Of a stretch of 59,959 nt of DNA, positions 8,879-16,568 are shown one piece after another. A program made the translations under genes and the position numbers. The DNA is from Pseudomonadota bacterium. Lineage in GTDB: Bacteria > Myxococcota_A > UBA796 > SXON01. Under the pieces are notes generated by a model. It was not told the origin of the DNA. It saw only the letters and a program-made list of their open reading frames with translations, and made no database searches. Where the stretch lies: NCBI GenBank assembly GCA_005778355.1, contig SXON01000048.1, forward strand, positions 1 to 59,959, given 5' to 3'. The first letter of the stretch is position 1, and each line of letters begins with the position of its first letter.

Positions 8879-8908
8879 AGTAGAACATCCGTCGTGTTGA
8901 CGTGTCAA
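8879..8908 (-). promoter_or_regulatory. Candidate sigma70-type promoter with inverted repeat over the -35
   Basis: On the minus strand, TTGACA (8908-8903) is followed after 18 bases by TCTACT (8884-8879), four of six matches to the -10 consensus. It points at the DD-carboxypeptidase start at 8844. The -35 lies inside an inverted repeat TTGAC-GT-GTCAA (8897-8908), which could be a repressor site. Assignment is by eye only. Confidence 0.45.
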
Positions 8909-8921
8909 GCTCCTGGCGTCG

Positions 8922-10127
8922 TCACGGGACGACGTCGTAGCTCGCCACGTGCGCCTGCATCACGCAGTCGTGCTGCTCGGTGTCGAAGCAAGTGAGCACC
9001 ACGTCGCCGTGGCGGCTGGTGTGGGGCCGGTTGAAACGGTTGCCCTCGGCGCGAACGGCGGGGTGGCTCGCGCTGTAGGGCGGCACGATGCGGTGGGTGT
9101 CGTCGAGCAACCAGGCGACGACGCTGCCGTGGTCGCCGCTCGCGCCGGGTTGCGGGTCGACGATGTCGCGACAGGTGACGAGCTGGAAGCCGTTGGCGAA
9201 GCCGACGGCGGTGCCCATGGCGAGCTGGTGGTCTACCAGCCCGGGCGCCAGCGGCGAGTAGCTCCGCCGCTGGATGGTGGCGAGCACGTCGAACTGGCGG
9301 TCGAGGTCGGCGCTGGCGACGAGGTAGAGCACGTTCGCCGCCATCGTGAGCGTGGACGGCACCACCACCTGGAACTCGGAGCCGCCCCCGGACGGGCCGG
9401 TGGAGGAGCCCGGCCAGCGCCGGGGCACCCGCCGCGCCGAGGCCTCGTAGATGATCCGCGTGGTGGTGCTGCGGTCGACAAAGGTGCTCTCGTGGTCGAG
9501 CCCCGCCGGGTTGCCGGCGGGATCGGCGGTGATGTCGACGAAGAAGACGTGGTGGCCGTTGGGGGACGGCGGCGCCGACGCCGGGCCGTACACGCCGATG
9601 GCGATGGCCACGAGCTGCTCGCCCAGGACGGAGCGCGACGTGTCCGCGACGCAGTGCAGGTCGTTGGTCACCGCGCCCTGCACCAGCGGGAGGGGCGCGA
9701 GGGGCACGTCGACCCGGTACGCGGGGACCCGGCGGTCGTTGGTGACCTCGGTCTGTTGCAGGATGGTGAACGTGGTGTCGGTCACGATCATGCGGACACG
9801 GTCGGCGCGCTGGTTCGAGTACGCGAAGATGTGAACGCCGAAGGCGAAAATGTGCCAATGATCGGACACGGAGTTGTAGGTGTCTCCCCTACCAAAGTTG
9901 GTCAGTTGCACCGCGCCTGCTACCACCCACGAACCTGGTGGGTGCGGGCGATTGAGATACACCCGACCCGCCCACAGCTCGCCAGCCGACTCGTAGCTGA
10001 CAGCCACCGAGTCGGCATCGCCGTCGTCGATCGCGAAGAGCCACTGCTCCGCGCCGGCGATGACCCCCTGTCGCAGCAACGAGAAGTCTATGAAGCGGGC
10101 GCGCTCCTCGGCAGGACTCGCAGGCAC
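8922..10127 (-). CDS. Conserved-type hypothetical protein, beta-rich
   Basis: A 401-residue protein of no recognised family, with a GTG start. No signal peptide or transmembrane segment is seen, and aromatic-hydrophobic strands suggest an all-beta fold (HWHIFAFGVHIFAYSN, GHHVFFVDITAD). Two cysteines sit near the C-terminus (LTCFDTEQHDCVMQ). It is the last gene of a three-gene minus-strand operon: only 2 bp separate it from the FG-GAP lipoprotein stop. The context suggests a cell-surface or secreted complex. Function unknown. Confidence 0.6.
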   Translation of the reverse strand: MPASPAEERARFIDFSLLRQGVIAGAEQWLFAIDDGDADSVAVSYESAGELWAGRVYLNRPHPPGSWVVAGAVQLTNFGRGDTYNSVSDHWHIFAFGVHIFAYSNQRADRVRMIVTDTTFTILQQTEVTNDRRVPAYRVDVPLAPLPLVQGAVTNDLHCVADTSRSVLGEQLVAIAIGVYGPASAPPSPNGHHVFFVDITADPAGNPAGLDHESTFVDRSTTTRIIYEASARRVPRRWPGSSTGPSGGGSEFQVVVPSTLTMAANVLYLVASADLDRQFDVLATIQRRSYSPLAPGLVDHQLAMGTAVGFANGFQLVTCRDIVDPQPGASGDHGSVVAWLLDDTHRIVPPYSASHPAVRAEGNRFNRPHTSRHGDVVLTCFDTEQHDCVMQAHVASYDVVP

Positions 10128-10129
10128 GG

Positions 10130-11830
10130 CTACCAGCCCTCCCGGCCGAAGATCACTGAGGTCCGGCCGTAGAAGCGGTACCTGTCGGCGTTGTAGTCGT
10201 ATCCGACGTCGCCGGCGACGATGTCCCGGTACCCGTCAGAGTCGAGGTCGCCGAGGGTGCCGCAACTCGACCCCGGACTCTCTGTCTTCGCACCAACGAA
10301 TTCGGCGTCCGGGACGTCCATCACCGCGCCGTCGCGCCTGCCGAAAACCACCTTGAAAGCATTGGAGCCGGGATCGTCTGCCGCGCTCCCTTCAAACGCC
10401 AAGTCCGAGCGGCCGTCGCCGTCCAGATCTCCTTGGGCCGCGAGGCAGAAACCAAGGTAGAAGTTGCGGGGGCCACGGAAGACAGTCGATGCCGATCCCA
10501 GCGACGCGCTGCCACCGATCGGCCCGGTCACGACATACACCGCACCCCAGCCCTCGTAGTCGTCGTGCGCCGGGTCCCAGTACGGCGTGAGCACGCCCAC
10601 GTCCGCCCCCCCGTCCCCATCGAAATCCTCGATTGTCGAGACCGAGCTTGCGCCCTCGGAACCCACAGCGTCGTACACCCCCTCCCCGACGAGCTCGGCA
10701 TCGCGGTCCGCCCAGCTCACGTCCGCGTCGATGGGCCCGGCCAGCACGTAGACGGCGCCGTTCGCCATGCTCGAGGCAGTGCAGCCGAGCTCCACCCGGC
10801 AGTCGTCGGCGTTGACCGCCACGAGGTCGTCGATGCCGTCGCCGGTGAGGTCGGCGTCGGCGCGCACGGGCTCCCCGACCGCCGACCGCGGCTCCCCGGC
10901 CCCGACGCTCGCGCCGCAGCTCGCGGAGGTCACCGTCCCCCGCCCGGTGGCCGCGCACACCCAGGTCACCGCCCCGCCGCCGCTCCCCCCCTCGCGCATC
11001 GCGAGGTCCGGCACGCCGTCGGCGTCGAGGTCGCCCCCGCCGGCGGCGGCGTCGATCCGCAGGCCGTCGTCCTCCGCGCGGTAGGTCGCGATGGCCACGT
11101 CGTCGACCTCGCTGCGCCCGGCGGGCACGCCCGAGATCACGTAGAGGGCCCCGCCCGGCGGCGGCGAGGGACTGTCCGCGGTGTACGACGCGAACTCGCC
11201 GAGCCCGTCGCCGTCCACGTCGCCGAGCGACACGAGCGCGCTACCCAGCATGTAGGCCGCCTCGACGCCGTCGACCCGCGCCCAGGCGCCCGAGAGGTCC
11301 GCGGGAATGTCCCGCGCGGCGCCCCCGCGCACCACGTAGATCGCGCCCGCCGCGCCGTCGTTGCAGGTGTACACCGAGGGGTCGAGCCCCGTGCAGCTCG
11401 CGCCCACCAGCAGGTCGACAAAGCCGTCGCCGTCGACATCGACGTTGCCCGCGACCGCGCTGGAGGACGCCTGCCCCTCCTCCTCGTAGTCGATGGCGAA
11501 ACCCGCGTCCTCGATCGCGACCGCGCCCTCCCAGCCGCAGCCGTTGCGCGTGCCGTCGCAGTCGTCGTCCACGCCGTTGCCGCACACCTCCTCGCCGGTC
11601 GGCACGCAGGCCTCGCCGGTGTCAAGGGCGGAGTCGCCGGTGTCGACGACGGGGCCGGTGTCCGCCGCGGAGTCGCCGGTGTCGAGGCCGCCGCTGTCGC
11701 TGCTGTCGGCCACGGCGACGGAGTCCGGCGCGCCCTCCCCGGTGTCCCCGTATTTCGCCCCCGGGCCCGGCTCGCCCCGGCAACCCGCGAGGAGCGGGAG
11801 CCAGCCGAGCGCGAGCGCGGGGGAGAGCAT
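10130..11830 (-). CDS. FG-GAP beta-propeller lipoprotein
   Basis: A 566-residue lipoprotein. ATG 11830 gives a type II signal with lipobox LLAGC (Cys at residue 17), then a long Asp/Ser/Thr/Gly-rich spacer with DTGDSA-like repeats. A MopE-like Cys/Asp motif (VCGNGVDDDCDG) follows. Seven integrin/FG-GAP-type calcium loops come next (DVDGDGFVDL, DVDGDGLGEF, DLDADGVPDL, DLTGDGIDDL, DFDGDGGADV, DLDGDGRSDL, DLDSDGYRDI), enough for a seven-bladed propeller. Its ATG overlaps the upstream stop (ATGA, 11830), so translation is probably coupled. Longer in-frame reading to 12127 lacks any signal and was rejected. Confidence 0.82.
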   Translation of the reverse strand: MLSPALALGWLPLLAGCRGEPGPGAKYGDTGEGAPDSVAVADSSDSGGLDTGDSAADTGPVVDTGDSALDTGEACVPTGEEVCGNGVDDDCDGTRNGCGWEGAVAIEDAGFAIDYEEEGQASSSAVAGNVDVDGDGFVDLLVGASCTGLDPSVYTCNDGAAGAIYVVRGGAARDIPADLSGAWARVDGVEAAYMLGSALVSLGDVDGDGLGEFASYTADSPSPPPGGALYVISGVPAGRSEVDDVAIATYRAEDDGLRIDAAAGGGDLDADGVPDLAMREGGSGGGAVTWVCAATGRGTVTSASCGASVGAGEPRSAVGEPVRADADLTGDGIDDLVAVNADDCRVELGCTASSMANGAVYVLAGPIDADVSWADRDAELVGEGVYDAVGSEGASSVSTIEDFDGDGGADVGVLTPYWDPAHDDYEGWGAVYVVTGPIGGSASLGSASTVFRGPRNFYLGFCLAAQGDLDGDGRSDLAFEGSAADDPGSNAFKVVFGRRDGAVMDVPDAEFVGAKTESPGSSCGTLGDLDSDGYRDIVAGDVGYDYNADRYRFYGRTSVIFGREGW

Positions 11831-12102
11831 CAGGACCGCTTGCGCTCGATGCTGAGCGACACCACCGCGATCTCCGACACCGAGGACCCCGGGTTGTTCA
11901 GTGCCCAGATGCCGTGGCGGACGTAGCGCTTGTTGACATTGCCCGCCGTCGCGGACAGGTTCTCGAAGCCGTCGCCCGAGGCCTGGGAGAAGTACACGCC
12001 CTCGGTGTTCTGCGCGGCGATCGTGGCGCCGGCGTAGAGCTTCGGCGTGCTGGTGGACCAGGTCAGGTGCTCGGAGAAGCCGGGCTTGCGGGGGCGTGCC
12101 AT
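11830..12102 (-). CDS. Small hypothetical protein, first gene of the propeller operon
   Basis: A 90-residue protein starting MARPRKPG at 12102; an ATG at 12129 would add nine residues and cannot be excluded, since neither has a clear Shine-Dalgarno. The sequence is Ser/Thr/Asn-rich with predicted beta strands (KLYAGATIAAQNTEGVYF, SEIAVVSLSIER), no signal peptide and no recognised domain. Its TGA overlaps the next ATG. It is divergent from the ferritin-like gene, so the operator at 12168-12193 may act on both directions. Confidence 0.55.
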   Translation of the reverse strand: MARPRKPGFSEHLTWSTSTPKLYAGATIAAQNTEGVYFSQASGDGFENLSATAGNVNKRYVRHGIWALNNPGSSVSEIAVVSLSIERKRS

Positions 12103-12167
12103 GGGGCACCGGGTGGTACTGGCACACATAGCGCCGACAGTGAGAGAGCTGTCAAGGCATCACGACA

Positions 12168-12193
12168 TTGACATTCGTCATTGACATTTGTCA
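12168..12193. promoter_or_regulatory. Tandem palindromic operator (two abutting 13-bp repeats)
   Basis: TTGACATTCGTCA (12168-12180) is directly followed by TTGACATTTGTCA (12181-12193), which differs at one base. Each contains an inverted repeat TGAC-N4-GTCA. Two adjacent palindromes over a -35 box are typical of dimeric repressor sites such as the TetR family; no regulator gene is next to it. Confidence 0.6.
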
Positions 12194-12210
12194 GTGAAAC
12201 GAGCTAGGGT
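12181..12210 (+). promoter_or_regulatory. Candidate sigma70-type promoter for the ferritin-like gene
   Basis: A perfect -35 TTGACA (12181-12186), an 18-base spacer and a weak -10 TAGGGT (12205-12210) lie 24 bases upstream of the GTG start at 12234. The -35 is the first half of the second operator repeat, so binding there should block the promoter. Confidence 0.5.
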
Positions 12211-12233
12211 CGGTCGTCGCCCCGAGGCCCCCC

Positions 12234-13112
12234 GTGAACACCGCTTTCGACCTGATGGAAGAATCTGACCGCGCGCCGATGCTCAGCGGCTACCTGCAGA
12301 GCCTTCGGCTCCGCAATGGCGAGCTACAGGCAGAGAACCTGCTCTTGCCCAGCCGGGAGGCATTCCTCGGCCGCTGGATGGCGAGCAACCCGGGCTGGTC
12401 GGGCCGTGCCCCCGCCGAGGCCTACCGGCGCATCGCCGCGGGTGGCGCCATCCGTCCCGACGACCCGCGTCTCGCCCTGTGGATGGCCTACATGGCCATG
12501 ACCAACCAGGCCGAGGAGTACGGGGTGAACGTGCGCCTCGGCGACGAGCTGCCCGGCGAGGGCGACGAGAAGGAAGCTTACAAGTACATCGCGCGCGAGG
12601 AGCTCTACCACACGCGCATGTTGCTCGACGGTGTGCGCGCGCTCGGCGTGGAGGCCGACCTTGCGCCGCCGCCGCTCGCCCTCCGCCTCTTCCTCAAGTT
12701 CTTCCCGCGCCTGCCCACCATGTGGACGGACTGCATCACGCTCATCGCGGAGGCCGTCGGCATCACGCTCTTCTGCCGTCTCCGGGCCCTCGCCGTCGAG
12801 TTCTTCGAGGGCTCGCCGATGGGGCCGCACCTCGCCGCGCTGGTCGACGAGATCATCATCGACGAGGTCGGCCACGTCACCTTCCTCCGCTCGCGACTCG
12901 GCGAGGACGGCCTCCGATGGGCGCGCCGACTGTCGCCGCTGGTCATCCCGCTCTTGATGCGCAGCTTCCCCATGGCTGGGCCCTTGCTCGGCTTGGAAGC
13001 CTATCGCCGGGCGATCGACACCTTCACCTGGGGCGACCTGCCCCCGGCGGTGCGCGCCCGGGCCTTCGGCCCCTGGTGTCGCGACAGCCAGCTTCGGGCG
13101 GTCGCGAGCTAG
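12234..13112 (+). CDS. Ferritin-like diiron protein
   Basis: A 292-residue predicted all-helical protein carrying the two Glu/His pairs of a ferritin-like carboxylate-bridged diiron site: REELYH (~121-126) and DEIIIDEVGH (~204-213), both E-x-x-H. A further Glu (AEAVG, ~177; NQAEE, ~93) could complete the ligands. Such proteins include AurF-type oxygenases and fatty-acid desaturase-like enzymes; the substrate is unknown. GTG start. It is strongly set up for regulation by the tandem operator just upstream, which suggests an inducible lipid or detoxification function. It shares its CTAG stop region with the convergent gene (4-bp overlap, 13109-13112). Confidence 0.7.
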   Translation: MNTAFDLMEESDRAPMLSGYLQSLRLRNGELQAENLLLPSREAFLGRWMASNPGWSGRAPAEAYRRIAAGGAIRPDDPRLALWMAYMAMTNQAEEYGVNVRLGDELPGEGDEKEAYKYIAREELYHTRMLLDGVRALGVEADLAPPPLALRLFLKFFPRLPTMWTDCITLIAEAVGITLFCRLRALAVEFFEGSPMGPHLAALVDEIIIDEVGHVTFLRSRLGEDGLRWARRLSPLVIPLLMRSFPMAGPLLGLEAYRRAIDTFTWGDLPPAVRARAFGPWCRDSQLRAVAS

Positions 13113-13564
13113 CCGCCGCGTCGCCTGGGAACGGTGGCCTCGGCTCGGCGGATCTCGCTCATCTCGTAGGTCGCCACCGGCTTCTCGCCCTCGCGGAAGG
13201 CGAGCTTCTCGGTGTCACGCACCGCGACGTCGCCCTCCACGTGGAAGAGACCCTGCGAGAGCGAGGTGGGCTGGTCGTCGCGGAGGAACACGAAAACGCG
13301 CTCCCCCTCGTCCACCCAGGGCGTCCCCGCCACGGTGAGACAGAGCCCAGACAGGCAGCCGCCCGGAATCCACACCTCGGCTTCCTCGTCCAGGTCGACG
13401 AGGGACAGGGTGGCGACCGTCCAGATCATGCCGCCTTCCCAGCGTGTTTGCACCTCGGTGACGTCGCCGAAGGCGGTGGCGTCGGAGAGGATGGCGAGCG
13501 CGAAGGGGTCGAGGGCCTTGGCCACCACGGTGGCCTCTGCGGTGGCGAGGAGGGCGAGGATCAT
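13109..13564 (-). CDS. Secreted partner protein of the metzincin
   Basis: A 151-residue protein whose first ~20 residues look like a signal peptide (ILALLATAEATVVAKA). The rest is a beta-rich domain (DVTEVQTRWEGGMIWTVATLSLV, EVWIPGGCLSGLCLTVAGTPWVDEGERVFVFLRDDQ) with a Cys pair (C-x4-C). The ATG overlaps the TGA of the metzincin gene (ATGA, 13561-13564), so the two products are probably made together. From this coupling I infer a partner role such as inhibitor, substrate or chaperone of the protease. No family was recognised with certainty. Confidence 0.65.
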   Translation of the reverse strand: MILALLATAEATVVAKALDPFALAILSDATAFGDVTEVQTRWEGGMIWTVATLSLVDLDEEAEVWIPGGCLSGLCLTVAGTPWVDEGERVFVFLRDDQPTSLSQGLFHVEGDVAVRDTEKLAFREGEKPVATYEMSEIRRAEATVPRRRGG

Positions 13565-14274
13565 CGGGACACCTGGCGACGGAGGAAAGCGAGGAGCATC
13601 GCGGGCGCGGCTGCCCAGCCGAAGCCCACGGGGGCGGCGTTGCAGGCGCCCAGCGGGTTCGCGGCGAGCTCGGAACCCTCGGGCAAATCGGGGTAGAGCC
13701 ACTCCGCCACCGCCACGTCGGCCTCGTTGAGGTCGCGCTTGAGCACCTCGCCGGGCGTGGACGAGGCGAACATCGTGGCGTTCTCGTCGTAGTCGATGTG
13801 GTCGGCGCCCAGGGCGTGGCCGAACTCGTGGGCGAGGGTGTTCTGGAGGTCTGCCTTTCCCGGCGTACCGTCGAGCGCCCAGTCGTGATCGTCGGTGTTC
13901 ACCGCGAGATCGAAGTCGAGGATCTCGCCTTCCTCGTTCGACCAGGCGGTGGTGAGGGCGAGCAGGTCGGGCGAGCTCGTCCACTCGTCGACGAAGTACA
14001 CGCCGTTCTGTTCGTCGTAGCCACCCTTGAAGCCGTTCTTACGACCGGCGAAGTCGAGCTCGATGGCCACCGTCTCGATGTCGTTCCAGGCCTGCGCGGC
14101 GTCGGCGGCGGCATCCATGGCACCGTCCTCGTCGAGGCCGTCCTTGTTCTGCGGGTCGACGACGAAGTCGACCACCTCGATGCCCCAGTGCAGCACCTCG
14201 CCGTACTGGTTGGTCATCACGTTGTCCTCGGCGCCGGCGAAGGCCGGGGCGAGGAGGGCGAGCAAGGGGAGCAT
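13561..14274 (-). CDS. Matrixin-like metzincin protease with MYXO-CTERM-like tail
   Basis: A 237-residue secreted zinc protease. The start at ATG 14274 gives a signal peptide (LPLLALLAPAFAGA). The zinc motif HEFGHALGADH (HExxHxxGxxH) is complete and is followed by a probable Met-turn (ENATMFAS). The C-terminus has a Cys (GACNAAP), a hydrophobic helix (~215-231) and Arg-Arg, the layout of MYXO-CTERM sorting tails that anchor proteins to the envelope before processing. It is translationally coupled to the small partner downstream and divergent from the calpain gene, with 101 bp between the starts. Confidence 0.85.
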   Translation of the reverse strand: MLPLLALLAPAFAGAEDNVMTNQYGEVLHWGIEVVDFVVDPQNKDGLDEDGAMDAAADAAQAWNDIETVAIELDFAGRKNGFKGGYDEQNGVYFVDEWTSSPDLLALTTAWSNEEGEILDFDLAVNTDDHDWALDGTPGKADLQNTLAHEFGHALGADHIDYDENATMFASSTPGEVLKRDLNEADVAVAEWLYPDLPEGSELAANPLGACNAAPVGFGWAAAPAMLLAFLRRQVSR

Positions 14275-14375
14275 CGTCGTGACCTCAGTTCCCAGATCGG
14301 AAAGGCCCCGTCGACACTTGACCGGCCCGCTGGCGGGGACCGCCCGTTTGCGGTAGCATCGTACCCGGAGGCGGC

Positions 14376-15896
14376 ATGCTCCAGCAGTCCACACGCGCGC
14401 CAGGCAAGGCGAAGAAGTCCGGCGGCAGCCCCGAGACCCAGACCCCAGCGGCACCCGACAAGCAGGCCCGCGTCGGCAACGCCGCGTTGCAGCGATCGGT
14501 CCAGAACGAGGGCAACAGCGCCATCGGCAACGAGGAGATCAGCTCGTGGCTGGGCGCCGAGAAGGAGCCGCCGCACGGCGCCTCCACCGACGGTCCCGTC
14601 GGGCCGATGCGCCCCGCCGCGGTCCAGAGCGGCAAGTGGGGCGCCCTCATCGGTCCCAAGGACACCGTCGAGCTCACCGGCAGCATGGACGGCAGCGGCG
14701 AGAAGTTCACCGTCCCAGACGGCAAGACCTGCAAGATCGTCGAGGCCAAGGGCGACAAGATCAAGGTCGAGGTGCGCGTCGACAAGGAGAAGAAGCAGGG
14801 CTGGTGCGCGTCATCGTTGTTCTCGGAGCAGCCGATGCTCAACAAGGACGACGACGCCGTCGGCTTGCAAGACGACTTCATCTACGCCAAGCAGAAGGGC
14901 GACCACAGCCCCGCTGATCCCAAGGGCAGCGACACCGCCCAGGGCGCGCTCGGCGACTGCTATTTGATCGCCTCGATGGCGGCGATCGCCAACGCCTCGC
15001 CCCAGGCCATCAAAGACGCGATCAAGTACAACCCCACCTCCGAAACCTACACCGTGCGCTTCTACGAGGAGTCCGGCTGGGGCGGCGACTACAAGCCGGT
15101 GTACATCGAGGTCGACAGCTACCTCCCCACCGTGGCCGGCAACCGCAACGACCCGGCCTACGCGGGTGAGCCGAGCGGCAAGATGTGGCCGGCCATCATG
15201 GAAAAGGCCTATGCAAAGTGGAAGGGTAGCTACCAGGCGATGGGACAGGGCGGCTACGGCGCGCAATCGATGGCCGAGATCACCGGCGCCCGCTCTGCCG
15301 AGAAGAATCCGAAGTCGATGAAAGAAGAGGATGTCATCCCCTACTTCGAGAAGGCCAAGAAAGACGGCATGGCGATCTACGCGGCGGTCGAGAACAACCG
15401 CCAGTCCGACGCCCAGATGCCCTTCCGCGGCAGCGGCGACGGCCCCTTCAGCGCGACGATCTCGCACACCCACCGCTGGAATCACATCGTGCCCGGCACG
15501 ATGCGCGTCACCGACAAGGCCGGGAAGATGAAGGGCAGCGTGTCCGACAATGGCAAGGAGGGCGACGCCACCGGGAAGCTCACCGGCAGCCCCGTCGACA
15601 CCGGAACCGTCGACTACAAGAAGAACACCGCCGACCTGAAGCTCAAGGCCGGGCAGGGCCCCGGGAAGGCGGAAGACCTCGAGCTGCGCTTCGCCTACCA
15701 GGGCGCCGTCAACGCCGAGAAGTTGCTCGTGGCCAACCACGCCTACGCCTTCGACGGCGTGGTCAACGGCAAGGAACTGCAGTTCTACAACCCCTGGGGC
15801 ACCTGGCAGCCGAAGCCCATCACCCCGGCCGAGTTCCTCAAGCACTTCACCAACATCTCGACGAACAAGGCGCCCCAGGGCGCGACGAAGGCCTAG
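14376..15896 (+). CDS. Calpain-like cysteine protease
   Basis: A 506-residue protein with a C2-family (calpain) catalytic domain. Cys195 sits in QGALGDCYLIASMAAIA, His455 in LVANHAYAFDG and Asn472 in FYNPWGTW, so the triad is complete. There is no signal peptide. The first ~70 residues are disordered and include RVGNAALQRSVQNEGNSAIG, a segment like those at the N-termini of DUF4157/eCIS-associated cargo proteins. Residues ~85-150 contain an SH3-like beta segment (WGALIGPKDTVELTG). GGAGG lies 5 bases before the ATG. It may be a secreted effector or an intracellular processing protease; the first is an inference from the N-terminus. Confidence 0.85.
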   Translation: MLQQSTRAPGKAKKSGGSPETQTPAAPDKQARVGNAALQRSVQNEGNSAIGNEEISSWLGAEKEPPHGASTDGPVGPMRPAAVQSGKWGALIGPKDTVELTGSMDGSGEKFTVPDGKTCKIVEAKGDKIKVEVRVDKEKKQGWCASSLFSEQPMLNKDDDAVGLQDDFIYAKQKGDHSPADPKGSDTAQGALGDCYLIASMAAIANASPQAIKDAIKYNPTSETYTVRFYEESGWGGDYKPVYIEVDSYLPTVAGNRNDPAYAGEPSGKMWPAIMEKAYAKWKGSYQAMGQGGYGAQSMAEITGARSAEKNPKSMKEEDVIPYFEKAKKDGMAIYAAVENNRQSDAQMPFRGSGDGPFSATISHTHRWNHIVPGTMRVTDKAGKMKGSVSDNGKEGDATGKLTGSPVDTGTVDYKKNTADLKLKAGQGPGKAEDLELRFAYQGAVNAEKLLVANHAYAFDGVVNGKELQFYNPWGTWQPKPITPAEFLKHFTNISTNKAPQGATKA

Positions 15897-15908
15897 GCCA
15901 GGCATCCC

Positions 15909-16568
15909 ATGATTGATTGTACTGTCCGGGTGGAGGCGGGCGCGCCTATCGACCCTCACCTGGTGGAAGGCGCCGTGGTGTGCCTTGCCCCGGGCGTCCA
16001 TAGCGCCAACCTCGTGATCGAGGCGAGCCTCACGCTGCGCGGCGAGGTCGGCGCGGTGATCGACGGCGGCCGGGGTGGCCCGGTGCTGCGCGTGGCGGGC
16101 GACCAGCTCGTCGTGAAGGTTGAAGGCCTCACGTTGCGCGGTGGCGCGGGCGACGCGGGCGGCGGCGTGCGGTTGACCGGGTGGAGCGAACTCACGCTGA
16201 CCAACTGCCGCCTCGAAGACAACGAGGCGCTCCTGGCGGGCGGTGGCATCGGGGGCGGCGCCTTCGCCGAGCGTGGCAAGCTCAGCCTCGACGACTGCAC
16301 CTTCACGGGCAACCGCGCGCGCAACGGCAACGATCTCATGGCCAACGGCCTCGCCACGGTCGAGGTGAGCGGCGGGAGCTTCGAGGGCGACGTGGTGCTC
16401 ACCGACGGCGTGCGCGCCACGCTCTCCGGGGCACGCGTGCACGGCAAGCTCACGACGCGCGGCACCACCACGCGCGCCCCCAACGTCACGCTGCGCGGCA
16501 CCGCAGTCGACGGCGGCATCGAGAACGATGCGAATCTGCCCGCCCTGCTCGTCGTCGAAGACGGATGA
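15909..16568 (+). CDS. Right-handed beta-helix repeat protein
   Basis: A 219-residue protein with parallel beta-helix coils: repeated LTLRGG, LTLTNCRLEDNEA, LSLDDCTFTGNRA and ATLSGARV turns at ~22-25 residue spacing. This resembles the polymorphic outer-membrane/pectate-lyase-like group that often binds or cleaves sugars, but no catalytic residues could be assigned. No signal peptide. It lies 12 bp after the calpain gene, and its TGA overlaps the ATG of the metzincin lipoprotein (ATGA, 16565). Confidence 0.7.
   Translation: MIDCTVRVEAGAPIDPHLVEGAVVCLAPGVHSANLVIEASLTLRGEVGAVIDGGRGGPVLRVAGDQLVVKVEGLTLRGGAGDAGGGVRLTGWSELTLTNCRLEDNEALLAGGGIGGGAFAERGKLSLDDCTFTGNRARNGNDLMANGLATVEVSGGSFEGDVVLTDGVRATLSGARVHGKLTTRGTTTRAPNVTLRGTAVDGGIENDANLPALLVVEDG

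Noticed and set aside
11831..12127. N-terminal extension of the FG-GAP lipoprotein
   Set aside because: The extension is the shadow of the small upstream gene and would hide the lipobox signal peptide that starts at 11830.
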